Assembly (NCBI GenBank): GCA_050633665.1
Contig: JBOEGY010000011.1
Coordinates: forward strand, 1 to 64,000
Reading direction: 5' to 3'
Source of the DNA: JAUIAI01 sp050633665
GTDB lineage: Bacteria; Pseudomonadota; Gammaproteobacteria; Burkholderiales; Burkholderiaceae_E
Length of the DNA stretch: 64,000 nucleotides
Each line of letters begins with the position of its first letter. Positions within the stretch are counted from its first letter, which is position 1. This document shows positions 1-7,800 of this stretch, one piece after another. Below the pieces are notes generated by a model that had not been told where the DNA came from, did no database searches, and worked only from the letters and a program-made list of their open reading frames with translations. Both the position numbers and the translations under genes were made by a program.

Positions 1-238
1 TGAGCTCTGACATCAGGCGCTCTTCGGCATACATTTTCTTCAGGCGACGGTTCTCGTCTTCAAGTTCCTTCAGGCGTTTCATCATCGAGGCGTCCATGCC
101 GCCGAACTTGGCCCGCCATTTGTAGAACTGAGCCGAACTCATGCCGTGCTCCCGGCACAAGCCCGGGACAGATACGCCTTGCTCGTTTTGCTTCAGGATC
201 GCCAGGATCTGACTGTCGCTATATCGTGACTTTCGCAT
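1..238 (-). CDS. IS3-family transposase OrfA (N-terminal part, cut by window edge)
   Basis: Reading leftward from an ATG at 238 gives 79 residues, open to the window edge. It begins MRKSRYSDSQILAILKQ, then has the helix-turn-helix segment GLCREHGMSSAQFYKWRAKF, then the leucine-zipper-like stretch around LKELEDENRRLKKMYAE. This is the standard N-terminal layout of IS3-family OrfA, the DNA-binding protein that works with the DDE transposase OrfB. A second in-frame ATG lies at 244. The rest of the element is outside the window, and I could not place its terminal inverted repeat in 240-295. It is a different IS from the decayed element at 2428-3117. Confidence 0.85.
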   Translation of the reverse strand, partial: MRKSRYSDSQILAILKQNEQGVSVPGLCREHGMSSAQFYKWRAKFGGMDASMMKRLKELEDENRRLKKMYAEERLMSEL

Positions 239-295
239 AGTCATCAAGGCTGGTAGTGCGCTCGCGAGGCTTCTCCTATTTGCTCAACAGCTGCG

Positions 296-526
296 CTACT
301 TTGGAGTCTTTTTCCCTTGGGCTTTTTGTAGCAGCTCAACGCCGCGATTCGCTTTGCCTTTGCCGCGCTCGGCTCGCAGGGCAAACCGTGCTTCTGCGTC
401 GAACTCGGCGAGCATGACAGTTGCCATCTCGTCTATTAGGCGATTGACACTAGTGCCTCTCCGGCGAGATAGGGCTTTCAGTCGTTCGTATTTGTCATCA
501 GGTAATCGAATGGTCAGTGCACTCAT
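296..526 (-). CDS. ribbon-helix-helix antitoxin-like protein
   Basis: A 76-residue basic protein. Its N-terminus (MSALTIRLPDDKYERLKALS) has the short beta-strand then helix pattern of RHH (CopG/Arc) DNA-binding proteins, followed by a second helix (SVNRLIDEMATVMLAEF) and a charged tail. Its ATG (524-526) shares a base with the stop of the upstream PIN gene (ATGA overlap), so the two are translationally coupled. By context it is the antitoxin: it should bind and neutralise the PIN RNase and repress the promoter, probably at the palindrome 955-976. Toxin-first order is the reverse of most RHH-antitoxin modules. The family call is from the N-terminal pattern only. Confidence 0.75.
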   Translation of the reverse strand: MSALTIRLPDDKYERLKALSRRRGTSVNRLIDEMATVMLAEFDAEARFALRAERGKGKANRGVELLQKAQGKKTPK

Positions 527-948
527 CAGGACGCCTCAAGTTTCAGGAATTGGCTTGGTGTGAGTATCCCGATATCGGGGAACCTCAGCTCGGCCGATTG
601 AAGGTCACGCAGGTTTTGCGTAACGACGTAACTGGCTCCACCTGCAACGGCAAGCTCTACCAGGTGGTTGTCGCCTTCGTCCCGCAGGTTGGGGCGCCAG
701 CCATAGTAAATTCTGGTCCATTGGCAAGTCGACAGAAAAATGTCTAACAACTCTTCGCGCTCTTCGGCGCTCAACCGGCTCTTGGCAAATAAAGCCTGGC
801 GGGAAAGGACTGCTTCGTACTCAGCCAGAAGGGCCGTGCCAAACAAAGCTTGGTGCTGATTATTAAGGCATGCCTCGATCAACGCAGCGCTAGCACCTCG
901 CCCGAGGCAGGCTCCGATAAAGACATTGGTGTCGACTACGATCAACAT
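526..948 (-). CDS. PIN-domain ribonuclease toxin
   Basis: A 140-residue PIN-domain protein of the toxin-antitoxin type. The acidic residues expected to hold the catalytic metal are visible: D6 in VVDTNVFIGA, a glutamate around E43/E45, and D90/D93 in RDEGDNHLVELA. The late PIN motif VTQNLRDL is also present. PIN toxins cleave RNA, often tRNA or mRNA. The gene is first of a two-gene unit with the RHH protein. A perfect 9-bp inverted repeat sits just upstream of the ATG, as expected for autoregulation. It looks intact in length and active-site residues. Confidence 0.85.
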   Translation of the reverse strand: MLIVVDTNVFIGACLGRGASAALIEACLNNQHQALFGTALLAEYEAVLSRQALFAKSRLSAEEREELLDIFLSTCQWTRIYYGWRPNLRDEGDNHLVELAVAGGASYVVTQNLRDLQSAELRFPDIGILTPSQFLKLEAS

Positions 949-954
949 GAGGTC

Positions 955-976
955 ATGGTATCAGAAATGATACCAT
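955..976. promoter_or_regulatory. palindromic operator of the PIN/RHH module
   Basis: Perfect 9-bp inverted repeat ATGGTATCA (955-963) and TGATACCAT (968-976), separated by GAAA. It starts 7 bases upstream of the toxin ATG (948), where an RHH antitoxin or the toxin-antitoxin complex would bind to repress its own promoter. That it is the operator is inferred from position and symmetry. Confidence 0.65.
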
Positions 977-1461
977 TTTAGAAGTATCCGCTATCTTGCT
1001 GTTTCGGGGGCCGGTCTGAAAATGGCGTGGCTAGGCTCGCCCAACCCGTCGACAGCCCTACCTTAGGCTGGCACAGTACCAATTACTACTGCAGGTGATT
1101 AGCGTCGAGACGACAGTCTTCAGCCATCCCGCATGTTCCCTCTCGGTACTTATTTTCGCAGCATCCTCGCTGCCGATTTGCCGATCTGCCCGTTGCATCT
1201 TTGCCATCCGGGATGTCCAACAGTCACTCCCGTATTGTTGAGGGTTTGACTGCTCCTCGCGCGCGCGTGCGCGCGAGGCAAAATTCACCTCGCAGGGCCT
1301 CGTCTCCACCCACGAAATACATACGGAACATGGCGCGGTACCATCATTGGGAGTGTTTTTCAGGAGCCAAGATCCGCCCAATTTTAAAATAATGACGGGC
1401 TCCCTCTCCCCATTACATTAACCTGCGCCTCAAATCCTATATCCCATCCAACGAGCCCGTC
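977..1461. other. non-coding stretch, no convincing gene
   Basis: About 485 bases in which I see no credible gene; the open frames present lack family features. It holds two structural features listed separately: a GC-alternating palindrome (1255-1278) and an 11-bp inverted repeat whose right arm ends at the start of the 203-bp direct repeat. The minus-strand promoter of the toxin-antitoxin pair should lie in its first 60 bases. Confidence 0.5.
1255..1278. repeat. 24-bp perfect GC-alternating palindrome
   Basis: CCTCGCGCGC (1255-1264), GCGT, GCGCGCGAGG (1269-1278). The arms are perfect reverse complements and the centre is a run of alternating C and G. No T-run follows on either strand, so it is not an obvious intrinsic terminator. 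Confidence 0.8.
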
Positions 1462-1463
1462 AT
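1392..1463. repeat. 11-bp inverted repeat at the left island junction
   Basis: ATGACGGGCTC (1392-1402) is the exact reverse complement of GAGCCCGTCAT (1453-1463), with a 50-base spacer. The right arm ends within two bases of where the 203-bp direct repeat starts (1462). It may be a terminal repeat of an old element or a hairpin; the role is unknown. Confidence 0.6.
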
Positions 1464-1664
1464 GTCATCACCAACACCGGCGCCGTTTCTCTCTATTCAT
1501 TCGCCCACTGCACTTTCAGACTGTCTCTTGGCGGGGACGTCTCGAGGATTTTCGATATTTCATCCAGGGGCAGGCGATGCGAAACAACCCGGCCCACCTC
1601 GGAACCAAGGCCGGCAATAACTTTCAGCGACTTTGGAATGTTGTGGTTTAGCGAATGCGTACCG
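1462..1664 (-). repeat. left copy of 203-bp direct repeat (3' end of dehydrogenase gene)
   Basis: Bases 1462-1664 match 18399-18601 in the same orientation with a constant offset of 16,937 and one difference (C at 1538, A at 18475). The repeat covers the last 57 or so codons of the Zn-dependent dehydrogenase encoded at 18430-19425, through its stop (here at 1493), plus 31 bases beyond. The single difference is at a third codon position and does not change the residue (Thr). This copy is a gene fragment without a start. It marks the left edge of the block that holds the BREX operon. Confidence 0.95.
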
Positions 1665-1871
1665 CAATGCAGAGCCGCCGTCAATCATTGGGCGAACAAT
1701 ACTGATGACCTCTCGCTGAAGCGGTCCACGGTCAATAAAGTCCCCCAAAAAGACCGCTGTGTAGTCGGCATGGCAATACTTGCCGCCAGTCTTTGAGTAC
1801 CCGAGTTTGTGTAGTAGTGCTGACAGAGTTGCTGCACAGCCGTGAATTTCGCCAACTAGGTGATAGGACAA
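1665..1871 (-). pseudogene. truncated metallophosphatase, N-terminal fragment
   Basis: From the ATG at 1871 the first 69 residues or so read as a calcineurin-like metallophosphatase. GEIHG stands in place of the usual GDIHG metal motif, and GDFIDRGP is the second metal motif. Homology stops at MIDGGSAL, where the frame enters the 203-bp repeat and runs antisense-free into dehydrogenase-derived sequence. The GNHE and later His motifs are therefore missing, so the protein cannot be a working phosphatase. The break point coincides with the repeat boundary at 1664/1665. Confidence 0.75.
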
Positions 1872-1887
1872 TGGAAGTGTGAGAGAT

Positions 1888-2268
1888 TTAGATCGGTTTC
1901 GGGGTCCGTTGGGGTTGCCTATAGCGCCGGTTGGAGTCTTTCTCTAGGCCTTCAATTGCAAAGGGGCTCTGCCCGATATAATGGCTCCAGTTGGATTTTG
2001 GTGTGGACGTCGCGCGGCGATAGTTGCAGCGCCAAATGGTGATTTGCCCAAGCTGAGTAGCTTTCGCTGCAACGGTCGGTAAGCCCTTAATGTTCAGACT
2101 GGTCGTAGCTTCAATTTGCTCGCGGAGAGCCGCGCATTTGATATGCAAGATTCTTTCCGGCAAATTTGCGAAAATCCAGTTGGACGTCCTTTTCCTTTGA
2201 ATGACTGACACAACTCGTGCGTACTCGCGCGAGATTCGGCGTCCCATTATCCAATTTTCGCGAGACAT
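1888..2268 (-). CDS. hypothetical protein, doubtful
   Basis: A 126-residue open frame, rich in Arg and Ser, beginning MSRENWIMGRRISREYA. It ends 17 bases before the start of the truncated phosphatase, on the same strand, so the two could once have been an operon. I recognise no domain. The high Arg content and lack of hydrophobic periodicity leave open that this is a chance frame in a decayed region. Confidence 0.3.
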   Translation of the reverse strand: MSRENWIMGRRISREYARVVSVIQRKRTSNWIFANLPERILHIKCAALREQIEATTSLNIKGLPTVAAKATQLGQITIWRCNYRRATSTPKSNWSHYIGQSPFAIEGLEKDSNRRYRQPQRTPKPI

Positions 2269-2427
2269 TTTTTAACGATATTGGCCGGCTACCGCAAGAA
2301 CGCCGCCATGTATAGCATCCATTCGACGGATGCAAAATCGACGCGATGAAAACAAGCACTGAAGAAACGACCGTGTCTTCGACCTGGATGGCTCGAGCAG
2401 ACAAGGGCGCACCGCGCGTTGAAAGCT

Positions 2428-3117
2428 TCATTGAGCGAGGCATTGTTGCAAGTCGTCTGCTTCGGCCTCTGCCGGTGGCATGTAGCCGATTGGCTCAAGC
2501 AGACGATGGTGCTTGAACCAGGGAGCGCATTCCAGGGTTGCCAGTTCGTCTAATTCGAACGTCCGTCAAGGAGCTCGCCTGTGAAATCAACGCCGGGTAA
2601 ACCTGTTCTGCCTACTAAAGCCCGTTGCTGGTTTCGGCTAGCGCATTGTCGCAGCAGTCATTGCGAGCGCCTACCGACGGTTTGACGCTGGGCTGTTTAG
2701 CGCCAATAGTTTGACGGGGCAATCGCAGCGCTTTACTGATCGGTTCGGCCCCAAACTCGCCATGGTGGGCGTCGAAGTAGGCCATCACCATTACCTGAGC
2801 CGGCGGTCGAGTTCTGCCTGAGCGAGAAAAAGGCGCCGGCCGTCCTCAAGAACTCATCGGTGCGGTGCAACTCCTTTACCTCGTGCTCAAGCGCCTTGAT
2901 GTGCTCCCTCTCTTAGCTGGTAAGCCTATCCCGGGTGCCAGAATCAATCTCGCTCTTGAGAATTCAGTCGTTCAAGGTTTGCGATAAGATAAACAACCAA
3001 ATTTGGGCGCGATCGACCCGCTCGCTGCCCTCAATGGGGGTGCTCACCGCCATGTTCCGGCACTATCCGGCCTGGGCGTTTACGCACTTCAGGGGAAAAT
3101 CGGTTTGATTTGCTCAT
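2428..3117 (-). pseudogene. decayed IS3-family transposase (orfA + orfB), internally deleted
   Basis: Read leftward from ATG 3117, frame-shifted pieces of a second IS3-family element appear in order. OrfA start: MSKSNRFSPEVRKR. OrfA zipper region: EREHIKALEHEVKELHR. OrfA/OrfB junction: DEFLRTAGAFF, then MAYFDAHH and PISKALRLP. After a large gap in which the DDE core is missing come SVGSRNDCCDNALAETSNGL and the C-terminus LATLECAPWFKHHRLLEPIG, ending in PPAEAEA and a stop at 2428-2430. Several in-frame stops and frameshifts are present. The sequence around 3137-3160 (GGAGCCTCC then GAAATCCCC) resembles an IS3-type terminal repeat. The element cannot encode a functional transposase. Confidence 0.8.
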
Positions 3118-3248
3118 AGTTCAATCTTCTTAGAGTTTGGAGCCTCCTCGAAATCCCCCGCTTCCAGGACGAACCACTATTGAGTGCATTGCAATGTCAC
3201 AGGGATCCGGCTCGGCTTCGGAGCGTAAAATCGACCCTGTTAGCAAAT

Positions 3249-3302
3249 AACCGGCTTTAATCGATAAAGATCGGTTGACATCTGGCCCCCAGTTCGTACA
3301 TT
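3249..3302 (+). promoter_or_regulatory. BREX operon promoter with overlapping imperfect palindrome
   Basis: TTGACA at 3275-3280 and TACATT at 3297-3302, spaced 16 bases, form a good sigma-70-type promoter about 100 bases upstream of the first gene. Directly before it, overlapping the -35, lies an imperfect palindrome (3249-3276). Its outer arms are AACCG and CGGTT, its inner arms CTTT and AAAG, and its centre is ATCGAT. This is a natural operator for a regulator such as the small HTH protein at 3401. Promoter and operator are predicted from sequence alone. Confidence 0.55.
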
Positions 3303-3400
3303 TACCGGTGACTCGATTGGGAGAGCTTCGTCTGCTGCCCCTTATTTTGCCTCTGGCGAGCGCATGGCTTATTCCCAATCGCCCATGAGGAGCTTGAGAA

Positions 3401-3604
3401 ATGGCTGAGATGGAAGACCGTTGGTTATCGATAACTGAGATCTGCAAATACCTCGGGGTCAGCAATGACACCGTGTACAAGTGGATTGATAAACATCAAA
3501 TGCCTGCGCATCGCATGGGCCGCCTCTGGAAGTTCAAGAAGGATGAGGTGGACGATTGGGTGAAGGCTGGTGGCGCTGCAGAATATTACAAGAAGGAATC
3601 CTGA
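3401..3604 (+). CDS. excisionase-family helix-turn-helix protein, first gene of BREX operon
   Basis: A 67-residue protein that is essentially one winged HTH domain of the excisionase/HTH_17 type. LSITEICKYLGVSNDTVYKW forms the HTH, and HRMGRLWKFKKDEVDDWVK the wing and final helix. A strong GAGGAG ribosome site precedes ATG 3401, and the stop is 6 bases before brxA. Excisionase-like proteins bind DNA as recombination directionality factors or as small repressors. Placed at the head of a defence operon behind a palindrome-bearing promoter, a regulatory role is more likely, since no integrase is present. It takes the place usually held by the larger BrxR (WYL) regulators. Confidence 0.8.
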   Translation: MAEMEDRWLSITEICKYLGVSNDTVYKWIDKHQMPAHRMGRLWKFKKDEVDDWVKAGGAAEYYKKES

Positions 3605-3610
3605 CAAAGA

Positions 3611-4225
3611 ATGAGTGGCGATAGATACAGCGTGTCATTTACAACCGGCAGTCTATTTCACCGTGAATCGGTGGAGCTGGCTGCGCTGTATCTTAATCTC
3701 GGCGATTGGAACTCCGTGCGAGACAAGGTCATCGCAGAGAATTTGCTGCAAACCAGAACTCTGAACACGCTCAAACGAGTCTGTCGCGAAATCATCTCTC
3801 GACTTAGGACGTTGAGCCCAGACGAACTTGAGTTCCTTATCGAAGGCAGCCACCAAGAGCAAGCCTATCTCCTTTGGCTTGCCGTTTGCCGTCGATACAA
3901 ATTCATTGCTGATTTTTCCGTTGAGGTGCTTCGAGAGCGCTACATCACACTGAAAAGTGATCTGACGCACGAGGATTTTGATTCTTACTTCAATCGAATA
4001 TCTGAGTGCCGCTTGGAGCTGAGTAAGATCGCCCCATCGACGCGAGGCAAATTGCGGCAGGTCCTATTCAAGATGCTTCGCGAGGCTGATCTTTTAACGG
4101 CCAATAATGCGATCCACGCTGCCATGCTCAGTCCGAGGCTACTGGATCTTATCCATCAAGGCAGTCGCAGGGAAATTTTGCATTTCCCTGCATTTGAGTC
4201 CGATGTGAAGGGAATGAAGCGGTGA
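3611..4225 (+). CDS. brxA: BREX protein BrxA (DUF1819)
   Basis: A 204-residue protein matching the BrxA/DUF1819 family in length, position and sequence (FTTGSLFHRESVELAALY near the start, then a mostly helical body). BrxA is a small DNA-binding component of type 1 BREX systems, which block phage DNA replication and methylate the host genome. It is the first core gene of the operon. Its stop overlaps the GTG start of brxB (GTGA), so the two are translationally coupled. No truncation or frameshift is seen. Confidence 0.9.
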   Translation: MSGDRYSVSFTTGSLFHRESVELAALYLNLGDWNSVRDKVIAENLLQTRTLNTLKRVCREIISRLRTLSPDELEFLIEGSHQEQAYLLWLAVCRRYKFIADFSVEVLRERYITLKSDLTHEDFDSYFNRISECRLELSKIAPSTRGKLRQVLFKMLREADLLTANNAIHAAMLSPRLLDLIHQGSRREILHFPAFESDVKGMKR

Positions 4226-4833
4226 CAACAAATATAGCCAGAATGCCGATGCAGGACAGATATCAGCACCTGTTTGCTGTGATTTCGGACCAAGGTTTTC
4301 TCGACAAGCAAGGACTCGGCAACGAGGTCCCATTCTTTATCTGCCCCTACAAGCCGGAAGAGTCCGTTGAGCTGGAGCGGCTGCAGCGCCAGCTGATCAA
4401 TCGCCTTGAGCAGGCCGGTGTTCGTATTCTGGAGATCAATCTGTATGACCTGTCGGTAGAAATCCTCAAACAACGTGATATCTGGGACCAGATTTTTGAG
4501 ATGGAGGGGACTGTCTCAAAAGAGCAGCTCAAAGAGCTGTTGCAAGGAGTGCTGGACCCAGAAGCGCATCTCGTTCCGGCCATTGCATCCAAGTTGGCAA
4601 ACACCGATTTCGAGGTTCTTTTTCTATCCGGCGTTGGCGAGGTGTTCCCCTACATCCGTTCGCACAATGTTTTGAACAATTTGCAGAGCGTGGCGAAAGA
4701 AAAGCCGACCATCATGTTTTTTCCGGGAGTCTTCACCCACTCCCTGGAGTCAGGGGCATCGCTCGATCTCTTCGGAAGGCTGCATGATGACAAGTACTAC
4801 CGGGCTTTCAACATCTTTCACTGCGAAGTCTGA
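4222..4833 (+). CDS. brxB: BREX protein BrxB (DUF1788)
   Basis: A 203-residue protein of the BrxB/DUF1788 family. It has the typical early DRYQHLFAVI segment, PFFICPYKPEE, and the late FFPGVFTHSLESGASLDLFG stretch. Its molecular role in BREX is not settled, but it is one of the six core proteins. I take the GTG at 4222, which overlaps the brxA stop by four bases. No ATG lies close enough upstream to compete, and an ATG at 4243 is possible but would trim the N-terminus. The stop is 29 bases before brxC. Confidence 0.9.
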   Translation: MTTNIARMPMQDRYQHLFAVISDQGFLDKQGLGNEVPFFICPYKPEESVELERLQRQLINRLEQAGVRILEINLYDLSVEILKQRDIWDQIFEMEGTVSKEQLKELLQGVLDPEAHLVPAIASKLANTDFEVLFLSGVGEVFPYIRSHNVLNNLQSVAKEKPTIMFFPGVFTHSLESGASLDLFGRLHDDKYYRAFNIFHCEV

Positions 4834-4862
4834 CTTAGATACAAAGAGACGAGGGAAGCGTG

Positions 4863-7800
4863 ATGACTCTTAAGACGATTTTTAGCAAGTCAGTTGACCG
4901 TCCGATTGAAGGGGTCATCAAAGCAGACGATGACGCCAGCCTTCGTCTCGAAATTGAAGAATACGTTCTGACCAACGAAGTCGAGAAGCGGCTTGAGTCC
5001 TTTCTGGATGCTTACAACAACTATGAAAGTGCCAATGGCGTTTGGGTTTCCGGTTTCTTCGGGTCCGGTAAATCCCACCTGTTGAAGATGCTAGCGCTTC
5101 TGCTCGAAAACCGGCATATGGACGGAGGCTCGGCTCTTGACCTGTTCCTGCCCAAGTGCGGCAATAACGAAATCCTGCGCAGCGATCTCAAGCGAGCGGC
5201 TGCTATTCCGTCGAAAAGCATCCTCTTTAACATCGACCAAAAAGCGGACGTCATCAGCAAGACTCAGATCGATGCGCTACTCGCGGTCTTCGTCAAGGTC
5301 TTTGACGAGATGTGCGGTTACTACGGCAAGCAGGGGCACATTGCCCAGTTTGAGCGCGATCTCGACAGCCGTGACCTCTATGATCAGTTTAAATCGGCCT
5401 ATGAGTTCAATGCGGGCAGAACATGGCAGAAGGGCCGCGAGCAGGCTCTGCTGGAAGCAAAAAACATTGCGAAAGCCTATGCCGAGGCAACCGGTAGTGA
5501 CGAGGCATCGGCTCTTGGGATACTCGATAAGTACCGCAGCCAGTACCGTGTCTCCATCGAAGACTTTGCTGAACAGGTGAACGCGTATATCGAGCGACAA
5601 TCGCCCGATTTCCGGCTGAATTTCTTTGTTGATGAGGTCGGTCAGTACATCGCTGAAAACGTCAAGCTGATGACCAACCTCCAGACCATCGCCGAGAGCA
5701 TGGCCACCAAATGCCGAGGCCGCGCATGGGTCATCGTGACCGCCCAGGAAGACATGGGAACGGTTGTGGGCGAGATGAGCAAACAGCAAGGCAACGACTT
5801 CTCGAAGATCCAGGCGCGGTTCGCCAACCGCATGAAGCTGACCAGCGCCGACGTGGCGGAGGTTATCCAGAAGCGTCTGCTAATGAAAACCGAGGAAGGC
5901 GTTCGCCTGCTCTCGGACATTTATTACGCGCAGTCAAGCAACTTTAAAACCTTATTCGACTTTGCCGAGGGCTCGCAAACCTACCGGAACTATCAGGATC
6001 GGGATCACTTCATCCACAGCTATCCGTTCATTCCGTATCAGTTCGCACTGTTCCAGTCGGCGATTCAAAATCTCTCGCAGCACAATGCCTTTGAAGGCAA
6101 GCACAGCTCGGTGGGCGAACGATCCATGCTGGGAGTGTTCCAGCAGGTGGCGATCCAGATCGGCGATCATGAAATTGGTCAGCTGGCTACCTTCGACCTG
6201 ATGTTCGAAGGCATTCGTGCCGCGCTTAAGTCCAATATCCAGCGAGCCATCATCCAGTCAGAAAACCATCTTGATGATCCTTTCGCTATTCGGCTGCTAA
6301 AAGCGCTCTTTCTGGTCAAATACGTAAAGGAGTTCAAGCCGACTCTTCGCAACGTGTGCGTCCTGATGCTGGACGGCTTCAATCAGGACATGCCCGCGCT
6401 GAGGAAGCGGGCCGAGGAGGCCCTCAGCCTCCTGGAACAGCAGATCTACATACAGCGTAATGGCGAGCTCTACGAATATCTGACCGACGAGGAGAAAGAC
6501 GTCGAGCAGGAGATCAAGAACACCGAGGTGGAGTCGCCAGACGTTGCCACCGAGCTTGAGAAAATCGTTTTCGATCATGTCATCAAGCATCGGAAGATTC
6601 GTTACAACCCTTCTTCATCAAAAGATCAGAGCCAAGACTTCCCGTTCTCCAGAAAGCTCGATGATCGGCTGCATGGCCGCGAGTACGAACTAGCCATTCA
6701 TGTCATCAGCCCCTTTCATGAGCACGCAGAGAATGAGCAAATGCTGCGCACAATCTCAACTTACAAGTCTGATGAGTTGTTTTTGATCTTGCCAGCGGAC
6801 GAACGCTTGACGCGCGACATTCTGACGTACAAGCGGACGGAGAAATACATCCGCCAGAACATTTCAATCACGCAACAAGAGGCGGTCAAACGCATCCTGA
6901 CAGACAAGGGTTTCCAGAACAGGGAACGATATACCGGGCTGCAGAAGCGCGTCCAGACTCTGCTGAGCAAGTCCAAGCTGTTCGTGGCTGGCATCGATGT
7001 CGAAATCGTTTCCGGCGATGCGCAGACCCGGGTACTGCGCGGATTCCACGAGCTTATTTCCCGCGCCTATCCTAACCTTCGCATGCTGCGCGGCATCAGC
7101 TACACGGAGGAGATGATCAAAACCATCCTGAGTAACAATGATGGCACTCTGTTTGGGAGTGGCGCCACCTCGCTGGCCGAATCTGAGCAGGAGCTGTTGG
7201 CGTTCATTCAGAGCAACAACCGTGGTGGCGTGCGTACGACACTGAAGAATCTGCTGGAGAAATTCGAGCGCAAACCCTATGGCTGGTACTACGCCGCCGT
7301 GCTTTGCACCCTGGCCAACCTGAGCGCTCGCGGCAAGGTTGAAGTCCGCACCGACGGCAACCTGCTGGAAGTGGAAGAACTGGAACGGACGTTGCGAAAC
7401 TCCCATGATCACGGCAATGTGGTGCTAGAGCCTCAGGTTGAATTTGGCGCTTCACAGGTCCGCATCCTCAAGGAGTTCTTTGAGGACTTCTTCGATGCAC
7501 CGCCCGGAGCAGGTGAGGCTAAAGCGCTCGGCAAAGAAACCGGCGCAGCGCTCGAGGAGCTCGTGCATCAGCTCACCCCGCTGGCGGCACAGGCATCCCA
7601 ATATCCGTTCCTGAAGCCGCTGACACCGGTTCTTGAGAAGCTCAAGGAGCTAACCGGCAAGCCCTATACCTGGTATCTGACCGAACTAACCCGCCAGGAA
7701 GACGCACTGCTCAATATGAAGGAGAGCGTCATAGATCCTATCCGAAAGTTTATGAGCGGCCCGCAGAAAGGCATTTTCGATGACGCCCGCAAGTTCGTTC

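Noticed and set aside
1392..1463. Possible integron attC site
   Set aside because: ATCCAAC resembles the RYYYAAC core and the arms pair, but the complementary GTTRRRY core is missing and no integrase or cassette array is present.
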